Of a stretch of DNA of 58,559 nt, positions 25,701 to 33,572 are shown piece by piece. Source of the DNA: Bernardetiaceae bacterium (GTDB lineage Bacteria; Bacteroidota; Bacteroidia; Cytophagales; Bernardetiaceae); the NCBI GenBank assembly GCA_020832465.1, contig JAFIER010000146.1, forward strand, positions 1-58,559, in the 5' to 3' direction. The notes beneath the pieces are model-generated. The model was given only the letters and a program-made list of their open reading frames with translations. It was not told the DNA's origin and made no database searches. Positions within the stretch are counted from its first letter, which is position 1; the number at the start of each line of letters is the position of its first letter. Position numbers and translations under genes: made by a program.

Positions 25701-26679
25701 ATGCACCTGTTTCTTCAGGAAATCTGTAGTAATCAGTTGTATTAGTTTTGTAGTTGTACTCCAAATATATCTCGTCGTTTAGGCAAAGGGAAAGTACCTC
25801 GGGGGTCTTTTCCATGATTTTATTTACAAGGTATGCTAAGGGCTCACCTGCACCATTAAAAAAGAAAGCCTTGTATTCAAAATTATGTTTATCAGGGTTA
25901 TATAAATGCAAACCCATATTTGTAGCTATCCAGATATTTTTGCTATCATCTTGGAGGATATCCAAGATATTAAAATTTTTTAATCCTGATTGCAAGGTTG
26001 TCTCGTCGTAGTTTAGAAATGTTTTGAGTGTTTGGTCGTATATAGATAGCCCTCTTTCCGTGCCTATCCACACTCTATCTTCGTTATCTACCATTAGCGA
26101 CTTGACTGTATTGATAACTAATGAATTAGCATCATTTTCATCGTGTGTGTAGTTTGTAAATTGTCTTGTTGTTTTGCTATAGCAACTCAATCCCAATGGC
26201 GTTCCAATCCAGATATTACCTTTACTATCTTCTGCAATAGCATTGATATCATCATGTATGATAGAATTGGGAATATTGTTATTGCGCTTAAGGGCAGTAA
26301 ATGTTTGTGTTTTTCGGTCAAAAAGATTAAGCCCTCGTATAGTGCCTATCCAGAGTTGCTTATCGCTATCCTCAAAAATTACTTTGATGCTATTCTCGGA
26401 AATAGAATTGGGGTTATCTCTGCGATGTCTAAAAATACGCACTTCATAGGCATCATAGCGATTAAGCCCATCTTGCGTACCAAACCAAAGAAATCCTTGA
26501 CTATCTTGTAAGATACTTGTAACCGTATTTTGAGAAAGCCCATTTTCAATAGACAAACTCTCAAAGCGAAGTGATTTAAATGTTTGCGCTTTTATAACTG
26601 ACGGAAAAAGTAATAGTAATAGCGTACTATAAACTATGATAACCGTAGAAAGCAAATATGTAGTAGCGTAACGAATCAT
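22714..26679 (-). CDS. Two-component-regulator-propeller sensor with GAF and SpoIIE-type PP2C phosphatase output
   Basis: 1321 residues. An N-terminal signal/membrane segment is followed by about 700 periplasmic residues with at least 13 propeller blades of the form xxLWIGTxxGLxxYD, expected to fold as two seven-bladed propellers. A Y_Y_Y domain (about 750-825) comes next, then one membrane segment (WWFRILVFVLLVASAFGIY), a coiled coil (about 860-900), a GAF domain (about 905-1060) and a C-terminal PP2C phosphatase (about 1075-1321). The phosphatase marks are SGDFYWLQ, VVDCTGHGVPGAFMSMIG, LYFTTDGFVDQ and RDDITMVTV, with the metal-binding Asp residues present. It should sense a periplasmic ligand, perhaps a glycan, and dephosphorylate an anti-sigma-antagonist-type protein. 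No such target gene lies nearby. It heads the operon leading to LuxE-like, MoxR and the membrane protein. Confidence 0.92.
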   Translation of the reverse strand: MIRYATTYLLSTVIIVYSTLLLLLFPSVIKAQTFKSLRFESLSIENGLSQNTVTSILQDSQGFLWFGTQDGLNRYDAYEVRIFRHRRDNPNSISENSIKVIFEDSDKQLWIGTIRGLNLFDRKTQTFTALKRNNNIPNSIIHDDINAIAEDSKGNIWIGTPLGLSCYSKTTRQFTNYTHDENDANSLVINTVKSLMVDNEDRVWIGTERGLSIYDQTLKTFLNYDETTLQSGLKNFNILDILQDDSKNIWIATNMGLHLYNPDKHNFEYKAFFFNGAGEPLAYLVNKIMEKTPEVLSLCLNDEIYLEYNYKTNTTDYYRFPEETGALDYVYKDRSNLIWIGSHNLGALKYDEYLERFQQYQNDPDNPNSLLNNIVWNFTEDKQNRAWIVTDKGISVSKSKNSSEFRNYTPQNTPSLPQRGGFSHAFTTRSGEVWIGFIGAPLHRLKEEKNDGSLIFESLRLPANATEQDRRTIASTLATVEDHKGDLWIAGFRGLCRIIKDPQDNNNYSFEHYYKKTEGFDVEDNELPSDAIWSIFEDSKKRLWLGTDRGLSKAIRNDYGSIVGYQNFMQDPDDTTSLSSDMVRSIWEDKEGMLWIGTTNGFNRFNPETNKAKHFGDYIEQANYAVYGILGDENDRIWVSTNNGLLNYDYKTDKLVTYTSKDGLQSNEFNSGSYYKGKDGKLYFGGIKGFNAFHPDSIGENKYTPPVLITNFKIANEEVPLRSAQNPNSPLEFHISVTEEIRLSYDQNTISFEFVALNYRLPEKNQYAYKLEGLDNQLNYVGDRRFVSYNNLPPGEYVFKVIGSNSDGKFNEEGASVRIIITPPVWMTWWFRILVFVLLVASAFGIYRNRVSAIEKQKKILEEQVAERTAEIAEKSESLEKQKDEVERSYNNIRILSEIGQKITAILDLDEMIAAVYSYVNRLTDANAFGIGIYNEEKRRIEFRGFIEKGKRIPDSYDSLDDEDRLSVWSLKNNKEIIINDFDKEHYQYVKTRIKIPVGDRSNSLIYMPLEIDSRIVGVITVQSLKKNAYKRNDLTILRTLASYISIALVNASTYEKLEGATDTIKSKNQAIMNSIRYGKTIQQAILPNEKLFNTHFADHKIIYKPQAVVSGDFYWLQATANKVFLAVVDCTGHGVPGAFMSMIGNTLLNETVSLKGITEPKAMLENLHTSIREALHQKEAQNTDGLDIALASIEKLPDDKFKIVFAGAKRSLFYYANGRLYELKGDKKSIGGRQKEDKREFSQQEVLLTKGDVLYFTTDGFVDQHNEARVKFGTLKFKQILAAVADKSLTEQHETLKAALEKHRGEQELRDDITMVTVKL

Positions 26680-26726
26680 TAAAATAACGAAATCAGTATG
26701 AGTTTACAAAATCTATTATCAGTGTA

Positions 26727-26828
26727 CATACTACTAAACATTCTCCGTATATAAATAACATTTCTTTGAGAAATGTTATTTATAAGCCCATTTTTCCATA
26801 GCTTTATGGAAAAATGTATAGTAGTATG
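26727..26828. repeat. Family A element, short-stem form, with exact 9-bp target duplication
   Basis: It runs from CATACTACTAAACATT to AATGTATAGTAGTATG, with the AATAACATTTCTTTGAGAAATGTTATT hairpin first and the short stem TTTTTCCATAGCTTTATGGAAAAA second. ATCAGTGTA is present on both sides (26718-26726 and 26829-26837). It sits 48 bases upstream of the sensor gene start. Confidence 0.96.
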
Positions 26829-26837
26829 ATCAGTGTA

Positions 26838-27355
26838 TTAAAGTTACGTATAGCACAAATAGCCAAAAATGTAACTCTTTCTATGTATGTGCCTAAATAT
26901 GCAAAAATATGCAATTTGGGCTTATAAAAGAGTGATTTGAGCGGCGCATGTTTAACTAGTGAGCAACTCACAATTCACTTTTCATAACCAAGTAAAACAA
27001 AATCTATACCTACTTTATGCAAACATGGCACATATCAATCACAATATGTAACTTTTTTTCCAATATATAAAATTTTTACGCAAAAAAAAGTTGCTTTTTT
27101 TGTTCGCAACTCAATTACAAAGGTTTTATGTCGCATGTTCTGATAAGCTAATGCGTATATTTTTCTGTTTTTTCAATGCAGAAACTGAGTGCCATGCCAG
27201 GAGATACAAAACATTCATATCCTTATAGCATGCGCCCAGCCTATTCTATTCAAAAGATTTATTCTTATTTTTGGTGCAAATATTGCTTTTTATTTATTTA
27301 TTTGCAATATTAAATTTTTACAACGTTTTCACAAATCATAAAACACAGAACACTT
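26838..27355. other. Upstream region of the S46 peptidase
   Basis: A -7 element TATTTTTG is at 27266-27273, giving a leader of about 75 nt. AATATTGC (27279) can pair with GCAATATT (27304) over a T-rich loop within that leader. The rest is AT-rich with no coding frame. The region also separates divergent genes and may carry the promoter of the sensor gene, which I cannot place. Confidence 0.45.
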
Positions 27356-29530
27356 ATGAGACGATTTTCCCTTAGCCTTGTGTTATTTTTAATGCTTAAT
27401 ACATTGATAGGCAGCCTAAAAGCAGATGAAGGTATGTGGCTTCTATCGCTGCTTCAGCAGCAAAAGTATGAAGATATGAAAGCCAAAGGCTTAAAGCTCA
27501 CCCCAGAGCAACTTTATAGCATCAACGGCTCAAGCCTTAAAGATGCTATATTCGGACTTAATAGCAATGATCCAAGACGCAATTTTTGTACTTCGGAGGC
27601 TATATCATCTGACGGGCTACTGCTCACAAACCACCACTGCGCTTATGATATGATTCAAAATCATAGTAGTGTACAAAATGACTACCTCACCGAAGGCTTT
27701 TGGGCTATGTCTTATGCCGAAGAGTTACCTAATCCTGGTATTTCGGCTTCTTTTTTGGTTCGTATGGAAGATGTAACTGAAAAAATCAATAATGCACTTA
27801 AAGGGCTTTCAGACCAAGAAAAAGCGGCTAAAATGCAGCAAATTCAGCAAGAAATCGTTGCAGAAGCTACAAAAGATACGCATTATGACGGCTTTATCAA
27901 AGACTTTTTCTTTGGAAACGAGTTTTATTTATTTGTCATGGAAACTTTTCGTGATGTAAGATTAGTAGGCGCGCCACCCTCTTCAATAGGTAAATTCGGT
28001 GGTGATACAGACAACTGGATGTGGCCTCGCCATACAGGAGATTTTGCCTTTTTGCGCATTTATGCAGGCAAAGATGGAAAACCTGCTGACTACTCCAAAG
28101 ATAACGTACCTTATAAACCTAAGCATTTTTTACCTATTTCTTACAAAGGCGTAGAAGAAAATGACTTTGCTATGGTACTTGGATTCCCCGGCACGACAGA
28201 ACGATACAAAACCTCACACGGTCTTGAAATTGATTACGCTATCAAAAACCCCGCTCGTATCAAATTGCGTGAAAAAAGACTTGCGCTTATGAAAGAAGAT
28301 ATGGACGCTTCTGATAAAGTACGTATCGCCTACGCCTCTAAATATGCACAAGTGAGCAACTATTATAAATATTTCAAAGGGCAAAACAGAGGTTTGAAAA
28401 GATTGCGCACCATAGAGCATAAGCAAACAGGTGAATCTGCTTTCCAACAATGGGCTACGGATACAGGCAAAGAAGCATTTAAAACAGCACTCCCTATGGT
28501 AGCATCGGCTTATGAAGGCGGAAAAGATGTGCAGCTCCCAAGTACTTATTTCGAAGAGGCTGTTTTTGGTACCGAAATTATTTCTTTTGCATTCCAATTT
28601 ACTGCACTTAAAGCAGTGCTTGGCCAAGAAAAAGAAATGGATAAAAGCGACTTTAAAGAAGCAATAAACGAATTTAAAGAAGCCCAAAAAGAGCATTTTA
28701 AAGATTACTCCGCATCTACGGATAAGAAAATTTTCGCCGCACTTTTACAAATGTTCTACGAAGACGTCGAAAGAAATTTACACCCCGCACCCTTCGAAGA
28801 AGTAAGAAAAAATCATAACGGTGATTTTAGTGCCTATGCTGATGTTATTTTTAGCAACTCTATGTTTGCTGATGCAAAAGCTATGGATAAATTCCTTGCA
28901 AAACCCAAACTCAAAGATTTGGAAAGCGACCCCGCATTCAAACTTGCAGAAGATATGATAAACTACTACAGAAGCAAACTCGGTATGAAATCATATATGA
29001 GTAGCGCAGCAGTAGAACAAGGTATGAAAAACTACGTTACAGGACTCAGAGAAATGAACCCCGATAAGCATTTCTACCCCGATGCGAACTCTACTATAAG
29101 ACTTACTTACGGTACTGTGAGATCCTATAAACCACAAGATGCCGTATTTTTCAACTTCTATACCACTATAGAGGGAATCATGGAAAAAGCAGACCCCACA
29201 GATAAAGAGTTTATCGTGCCTGAAAAACTTATCAAACTTTACAAAGAAGGTAAATACGGTGATTACGCAGACAAAGACGGTAAGCTCCGTGTAGGTTTTA
29301 TTACTGACAACGACATCACGGGCGGCAACTCTGGAAGCCCTGTTATCGATGGTGAAGGCAATCTTATCGGCCTTGCTTTTGACGGAAACTGGGAGTCTAT
29401 GACAGGAGACCTTGTATATGACCCCGAATTTAAGCGTTGCATAAACGTAGATATTCGCTATGTGATGTTTATTGTAGAAAAATATGCCGGTGCAAATTGG
29501 CTTTTTGAAAATATGAAAATCGTCAAGTAA
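27356..29530 (+). CDS. S46-family dipeptidyl-peptidase (DPP7/DPP11 type)
   Basis: 724 residues with a signal peptide (SLVLFLMLNTLIGSLKA). Dipeptidyl-peptidases of family S46 release dipeptides from the N-terminus of oligopeptides in the periplasm of asaccharolytic and marine Bacteroidota. The catalytic His lies in LLTNHHCAYD (near residue 94), the Asp is expected in the FGGDTDNWMWPRHTGDF block, and the Ser is in GGNSGSPV. The substrate-pocket stretch after the Ser reads LAFDGNWES: a Gly at the position that is Arg in acidic-specific DPP11, so a DPP7-like preference for hydrophobic residues is more likely. The size matches the family. It is monocistronic with a strong terminator. Confidence 0.94.
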   Translation: MRRFSLSLVLFLMLNTLIGSLKADEGMWLLSLLQQQKYEDMKAKGLKLTPEQLYSINGSSLKDAIFGLNSNDPRRNFCTSEAISSDGLLLTNHHCAYDMIQNHSSVQNDYLTEGFWAMSYAEELPNPGISASFLVRMEDVTEKINNALKGLSDQEKAAKMQQIQQEIVAEATKDTHYDGFIKDFFFGNEFYLFVMETFRDVRLVGAPPSSIGKFGGDTDNWMWPRHTGDFAFLRIYAGKDGKPADYSKDNVPYKPKHFLPISYKGVEENDFAMVLGFPGTTERYKTSHGLEIDYAIKNPARIKLREKRLALMKEDMDASDKVRIAYASKYAQVSNYYKYFKGQNRGLKRLRTIEHKQTGESAFQQWATDTGKEAFKTALPMVASAYEGGKDVQLPSTYFEEAVFGTEIISFAFQFTALKAVLGQEKEMDKSDFKEAINEFKEAQKEHFKDYSASTDKKIFAALLQMFYEDVERNLHPAPFEEVRKNHNGDFSAYADVIFSNSMFADAKAMDKFLAKPKLKDLESDPAFKLAEDMINYYRSKLGMKSYMSSAAVEQGMKNYVTGLREMNPDKHFYPDANSTIRLTYGTVRSYKPQDAVFFNFYTTIEGIMEKADPTDKEFIVPEKLIKLYKEGKYGDYADKDGKLRVGFITDNDITGGNSGSPVIDGEGNLIGLAFDGNWESMTGDLVYDPEFKRCINVDIRYVMFIVEKYAGANWLFENMKIVK

Positions 29531-29595
29531 TTAAGTAGTATTCGCCATATCAAGAAAGACTAACAGCTTGTAGAAAAAACTTAGTCATAAGGCGT

Positions 29596-29640
29596 AAAAA
29601 GCAATCTATTGGCTAATAATGCCGATAGATTGCTTTTTTT
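29596..29640 (+). terminator. Terminator after the S46 peptidase
   Basis: AAAAAGCAATCTATTGGC pairs with GCCGATAGATTGCTTTTT around a short loop, followed by T residues. The stem is about 17 bp with one T-G pair. Confidence 0.9.
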
Positions 29641-29725
29641 ATGGCTTAAAGCAAACCAAACTGCAAAACTTTACTAAGAACACAAAAAGCAAAAGAACCT
29701 ATTTTTTTTAATCCAAAACAATAGC

Positions 29726-29733
29726 TATCTTTG
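29726..29733 (+). promoter_or_regulatory. -7 element of ychF
   Basis: TATCTTTG matches TAnnTTTG exactly and lies about 41 nt before the ATG at 29775. The -33 region is T-rich without a clear TTTG. Confidence 0.6.
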
Positions 29734-29774
29734 CACAAAATTTCTCAAAGCAACGAATTTAAAATCTATATAAT

Positions 29775-30872
29775 ATGGCATTGCAATGTGGCATCGTAGG
29801 CTTGCCCAACGTCGGCAAATCTACCCTTTTCAACGCACTATCAAGTGCAAAAGCCGAATCGGCGAATTATCCTTTTTGTACGATTGAGCCTAATGTAGGC
29901 GTAGTAACCGTACCAGACCCACGTCTCAAAATTTTAGAAGAGCTTGTAAGCCCACAACGGGTGCTACCTACTATTATGGAGTTTGTCGATATTGCAGGCT
30001 TAGTAAGAGGCGCAAGCAAAGGAGAGGGCTTAGGCAACCAGTTTTTAGCTAATATCAGAGAGGTCGATGCCATTGTCCATGTCGTAAGATGCTTTGAAGA
30101 CCCTAACGTTATTCACGTAGATGGAAAAGTAAGCCCTGTATTAGACAAAGAAACCATAGACACAGAGCTACAACTCAAAGACCTTGAGTCTATTGAAAAA
30201 AAACAACAACGTGCACAAAAAATGGCTAAAAGTGGTGATAAAAATGCCCAAAAAGAACTAGCCCTTGTAGAAAAAATCAAAGCGCACCTCGAAGAAGGCA
30301 AAAATGTACGTGCTCTTGAACTTGATGAAGACGAAAAAAATGCCATTGCAGAACTTTGCCTACTTACCATGAAACCTGTTATATACGTCGCTAACGTCGA
30401 AGAAACAGCTATTCATACTGGTAACGCCCACGTCGATGCTCTCAAAGAGGCTATCAAAGACGAAAATGCGCAAATTATAGTCGTGAGTGCATCTATTGAA
30501 GAACAAATTGCAGCACTCGAAGACCCCGAAGAAAGAGCCATGTTCTTAGAAGAATACGACCTTAAAGAATCTGGATTAGACCAACTTATACGTGCTTCAT
30601 ATAATATACTCGGTTTGATTACCTATTTTACCGCAGGAGAGAAAGAAGTAAAAGCATGGACTATCAAAAAAGGATACAAAGCACCACAAGCTGCTGGTGT
30701 AATACACAGCGATTTCGAAAGAGGTTTTATTAGAGCAGAAGTTATAAAAATACCTGACTACCAGCAATACAAAACCGAAAATGCAATTAAAGAGGCTGGA
30801 AAATTGCACGTCGAAGGAAAAGAATACGTCGTAGCTGACGGTGATGTCATGCACTTTAGGTTTAATGTTTAA
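29775..30872 (+). CDS. ychF: Redox-regulated ribosome-associated ATPase/GTPase YchF
   Basis: The 365 residues match the conserved length (about 363). The P-loop is [12 protein letters not shown], followed by [11 protein letters not shown] and [20 protein letters not shown]. The specificity motif reads NVEE instead of NKxD, which gives YchF its ATP preference. The C-terminal TGS domain contains [15 protein letters not shown] and ends [13 protein letters not shown]. YchF binds the ribosome and acts in stress response and translation. It is flanked by repeats; a family A element begins four bases after its stop codon. Confidence 0.98.
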   Translation: MALQCGIVGLPNVGKSTLFNALSSAKAESANYPFCTIEPNVGVVTVPDPRLKILEELVSPQRVLPTIMEFVDIAGLVRGASKGEGLGNQFLANIREVDAIVHVVRCFEDPNVIHVDGKVSPVLDKETIDTELQLKDLESIEKKQQRAQKMAKSGDKNAQKELALVEKIKAHLEEGKNVRALELDEDEKNAIAELCLLTMKPVIYVANVEETAIHTGNAHVDALKEAIKDENAQIIVVSASIEEQIAALEDPEERAMFLEEYDLKESGLDQLIRASYNILGLITYFTAGEKEVKAWTIKKGYKAPQAAGVIHSDFERGFIRAEVIKIPDYQQYKTENAIKEAGKLHVEGKEYVVADGDVMHFRFNV

Positions 30873-30875
30873 TTA

Positions 30876-30976
30876 CATACACTACTATACATTATCTATC
30901 CAGAAATAAAATTTCTTTGAGAAATGTTATTTCTAAGCCCATATTTCCATAGCATGGGATTTGCAAACCCCACGCC
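30876..30976. repeat. Family A element (inverted, right tip decayed)
   Basis: CATACACTACTATACATTATC..., the hairpin AGAAATAAAATTTCTTTGAGAAATGTTATTTCT, then AAGCCCATATTTCCATAGCATGGGATTTGCAAACCCCACGCC. The distal half of the long stem and the terminal repeat are missing. Confidence 0.8.
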
Positions 30977-30978
30977 AA

Positions 30979-31019
30979 AAAACACTAACATTCCTCCGAG
31001 AAATGTTAGTGTTTTTTGT
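30979..31019. repeat. Solitary hairpin with T run
   Basis: AAAACACTAACATTCCTC pairs with GAGAAATGTTAGTGTTTT. It resembles the shared hairpin module but may function as the real terminator of ychF. Confidence 0.65.
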
Positions 31020-31038
31020 TGGTACTCCACAAAAATTG

Positions 31039-31140
31039 AGTGCATTTCAAAATTACTGTTAGGGGCTGATGCAAACAGCAAATAGGGCGAGTGTAGTGGT
31101 TTGGAGGCAGGAAATTATATTGCAATATGAAATATACCCC
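31039..31140. repeat. Family D element
   Basis: AGTGCATTTCAAAATTACTG... through GGGCGAGTGTAGTGGTTTGGAGGC to GCAATATGAAATATACCCC. It aligns with 6717-6818 along its length, including the internal GGCGAG-AGT-GTT motif. Confidence 0.65.
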
Positions 31141-31496
31141 AAAGATTAGGCTATTTTTTATAAGAAAAAAGGTATGCAAGCATAACAAAAAATACTAATC
31201 TTCGTTATCTACATAATCTATTAAAACCAAGAACACCAACTTATTACGCATATATGAGGTAGCAAGCGTATGGAAATCAAACCTTAGGTTTGGCTCGTTA
31301 AATTTCATAAATCATACCACTATATGCTTTCCTCCATACTACTATACATTTTTGCATAGCGTGCGTGGGATTTGCAAACCTCACGCTAAGCTAATAAAAA
31401 CCTATCGTAGAGTTTGCTCATATTCGTATTGCGACTTGCATACATATCATACATACATACATTTTTTATTTATTCTTATCGTAATTTCTGTGTACT
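31141..31496. other. Intergenic region before the lipase gene
   Basis: A family A left-half fragment lies at 31335-31400 (CATACTACTATACATTTTTGCATAGCGTG..., stem broken after CTCACGC). The rest is AT-rich with no recognised promoter or gene. Confidence 0.5.
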
Positions 31497-32477
31497 ATGC
31501 AGCATTTTTTTGAGAAGTTGGTGAGCCTTAGCTATAAAGGCTTGAGTTTTTTGAATGGCGCTTTGGGTGATAAGCTGGCATCGAGTCCTTTGGGTATTGA
31601 AATGGGATTTTATCATGCTCATCAAAAGCTACTGCTCAAACCCGCTTATTTACGAGATTATTACGGCAAACATTTTGAGCTTCGCCCAAAAGTTTGCATT
31701 CTTGTACATGGGCTTACACATAACGAAACCGCTTGGAATTTTGACGACTATAGCAATTACGGCTCAAAATTAGCCCATGATTTGGGCTATACACCTTTTT
31801 ATTTGCGCTATAATACGGGCTTACATATCTCTGACAATGGCAAGATGCTCAATACACTTTTGGCAAGTTTGCATGCAAACTATCCCATTCCCATAAGCGA
31901 AATTAGCATTATTGCTCATAGTATGGGGGGGTTGCTCACCCATAGTGCGTGCCATTACGGACTCGAGACCTCCTCCGCTTGGGTCCCGAAGCTCAAGCAT
32001 GTTTGTCTGCTTGCTACCCCTCATTTAGGTTCGTTTTTAGAGCGTTTTGCAAATTTGACTACGGGTATTTTAGCTCGTGTACCAAACTGGCATACGCGCT
32101 TAGTGGGCAAAGCTATCAATTTGCGCAGTGCGGGCATCAAAGATTTAAGATTTGGCTATTTGAAAGAAGAGGACTGGTATGGGCACAACCCCGATAGTTT
32201 TTGGCACAATACGCAAACAGCCGTGCAAATTCCGGCACATGTACGTTATTATATAGTCTCGGGTAGCCTTACTGAAGATGAAAAGCATTGGCTCAACTTA
32301 CTTTTTGGCGATGTATTAGTCAGCAGTAAAAGTGCAAAAGGTGCTTATAACCCCGAGTTGGGTATTGCATTTGCACCTAATAACTATAGGGATTTCCCTG
32401 GTGCTAACCACTTCAAACTATTGGCAATGGACGAGGTATATATGCAAATTAAAGAATGGTTCGAGCAAGCGCAGTAG
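31497..32477 (+). CDS. Alpha/beta hydrolase, lipase/PGAP1-like
   Basis: 326 residues. VCILVHGLTHNETAW provides the oxyanion-hole His-Gly, and ISIIAHSMGGLLTHSAC contains the nucleophile in the lipase pentapeptide AHSMG. The region around FPGANHFKLLAMDEVYMQI carries the expected catalytic His near the end. It has no obvious signal peptide, but residues 1-25 are hydrophobic enough to associate with membrane. Related bacterial proteins are annotated as triacylglycerol lipases or GPI-deacylase-like esterases; the substrate is unknown. It stands alone. Confidence 0.82.
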   Translation: MQHFFEKLVSLSYKGLSFLNGALGDKLASSPLGIEMGFYHAHQKLLLKPAYLRDYYGKHFELRPKVCILVHGLTHNETAWNFDDYSNYGSKLAHDLGYTPFYLRYNTGLHISDNGKMLNTLLASLHANYPIPISEISIIAHSMGGLLTHSACHYGLETSSAWVPKLKHVCLLATPHLGSFLERFANLTTGILARVPNWHTRLVGKAINLRSAGIKDLRFGYLKEEDWYGHNPDSFWHNTQTAVQIPAHVRYYIVSGSLTEDEKHWLNLLFGDVLVSSKSAKGAYNPELGIAFAPNNYRDFPGANHFKLLAMDEVYMQIKEWFEQAQ

Positions 32478-33005
32478 TTCTGCATGATTTTTTTAATTGC
32501 ATCATACTAAATAGACATGCGCCAGATAGAAATAACATTTCTCAGAGAAATGTTATTTCTAAAATTTAATATTGCCCAAGGAAGGTTACTTGAGTTTTAA
32601 GTCATGCAAAAATAAATGCTTGAAAATCAATAAAATAACATAAGTAACCCTACGATATATCTTTCCCTTGGGGTACATAAATGTGCTCAAGCTAACGCAG
32701 ATAAGCAAAATAAAACCTGTTTTTACTGACCTTAGGCATCAAAAAAGTCGAATAGCTACGAATAAAAAAAGTTGTTTTAAAAAAAATTTAATACATAGGT
32801 GAGTATTTGCTATAACCTATATAATAGATAGACTAAACAACTTAAATCCAACCTTAAAAGCTCGAATATGCCATTTTGAGCTTATTTAGCCCATATTTAG
32901 CTCGTTTTAAATCTACATAAATCATACTTGCAGCCTTGCAATTGTAATAGACATGCAAGTCAAAATAAAAAAAGTGTTTTTTTTGAAAAAAAAGTACGCA
33001 TTTTT
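32478..33005. other. Intergenic region with a hairpin module and a larger folded segment
   Basis: A solitary hairpin AGAAATAACATTTCTCAGAGAAATGTTATTTCT lies at 32528-32560. Beyond it, GCCCAAGGAAGGTTACTT (32574-32591) and AAGTAACC...TTTCCCTTGGGG (32642-32672) can pair in two blocks, forming a roughly 100-nt structure. No protein frame is credible. The last part (AT-rich) leads into the strong promoter at 33006. Confidence 0.5.
32574..32672. ncRNA. Candidate structured RNA
   Basis: An outer stem CCCAAGG(A)/(T)CCTTGGG and an inner stem GGTTACTT/AAGTAACC are separated by an asymmetric bulge (CTACGATATATCT). A further AAGTCAT/ATGCTT pairing lies inside. The strand is unclear, and no promoter was found. 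I do not recognise a known family. Confidence 0.3.
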
Positions 33006-33036
33006 TTTGTTTTAATAAAATCATTTAGTATATTTG
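33006..33036 (+). promoter_or_regulatory. Perfect consensus promoter upstream of the microprotein genes
   Basis: TTTG (33006-33009), 19 nt, TATATTTG (33029-33036). Both boxes and the spacing match the Bacteroidota consensus exactly, which predicts strong expression. The leader would be about 65 nt. Confidence 0.88.
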
Positions 33037-33106
33037 TGTTATCAATCTTACACAAGACAGATATAGATACTAAACTTTATTTTATAATATTCAAATTCAA
33101 AGAATT

Positions 33107-33238
33107 ATGAGCATTTCAGAGAGCAAAAAAATGCTTGCAAAATTGCAAGAGACAAACAAAAAACTCAAAAGCACATCAGCACGCCTAAGCGAGCTTAACA
33201 AGCAATTCGAGCAAGAAAAAGGTAGCTTGAAGCGATAA
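33107..33238 (+). CDS. 43-residue charged coiled-coil microprotein (copy 1, intact)
   Basis: The ATG at 33107 opens a 43-codon frame beginning MSISESKKMLAKLQETNKK and ending EQEKGSLKR, too short for standard gene callers. It is rich in Lys, Glu, Ser and Leu, with leucines at heptad-like spacing (LAKLQETNKKLKSTSARLSEL), so a helical coiled coil is expected. It has a consensus promoter, and the pair is followed by a good terminator. The same sequence is repeated 182 bases downstream with mostly synonymous or conservative changes, which supports real coding selection. I know no family for it. A nucleoid-associated or regulatory role is only a guess. Confidence 0.75.
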   Translation: MSISESKKMLAKLQETNKKLKSTSARLSELNKQFEQEKGSLKR

Positions 33239-33288
33239 GCCGTAGGCAGGCCTAAAATTTATTCCAAACTATTCAAATTCAAAATATT

Positions 33289-33419
33289 ATGAACATTTCA
33301 GATAGCAAAAAATGCTTGCAAAATTGCAAGAGACAAACAAAAAACTCAAAAGTACATCAGCACGCCTAAGCGAGCTCAACAAGCAATTTGAGAAAGAAAA
33401 AGGTAGCTTGAAAAAGTAA
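33289..33419 (+). pseudogene. Frameshifted second copy of the microprotein gene
   Basis: It repeats 33107-33238 together with the 18 bases before it, but the A7 run after the sixth codon is A6 here. From the ATG at 33289 the frame is therefore lost and stops after about 26 codons. Restoring one A gives a 43-residue protein starting MNISDSKKMLAKLQ and ending EKEKGSLKK. An internal ATG at 33312 lies in the correct frame and could give a 35-residue product. Third-position differences dominate (AGC/AGT, CTT/CTC, TTC/TTT), which suggests the copy was functional until recently. Polymerase slippage, a true deletion or a sequencing error could all explain the missing A. Confidence 0.75.
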
Positions 33420-33477
33420 TTTAAAATCCTTTTTTTTACATCAGAAACTACATTGTATCATGATTTACCCAACATAG

Positions 33478-33520
33478 CAAAGAGTTGTTCTTCTATATAG
33501 AAAAACAACTCTTTTTTTTT
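33478..33520 (+). terminator. Terminator of the microprotein locus
   Basis: AAAGAGTTGTT pairs with AACAACTCTTT around a loop (CTTCTATATAGAAAA) that itself can pair, followed by a long T run. Confidence 0.88.
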
Positions 33521-33572
33521 ATGGTGCAGATTGTAGTATTGTAATCAACAATAGCTTGAGCCAAGCAGTGTG

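Noticed and set aside
28214-28696. 160-codon frame antisense to the S46 peptidase
   Set aside because: Cys/Phe-rich shadow of a well-supported gene; no start context or protein character.
31926-31932. G7 run in the lipase gene as a phase-variation tract
   Set aside because: It encodes the Gly residues of the active-site motif (ATGGGGGGG); the same kind of run occurs in other Gly pairs, so chance is sufficient.
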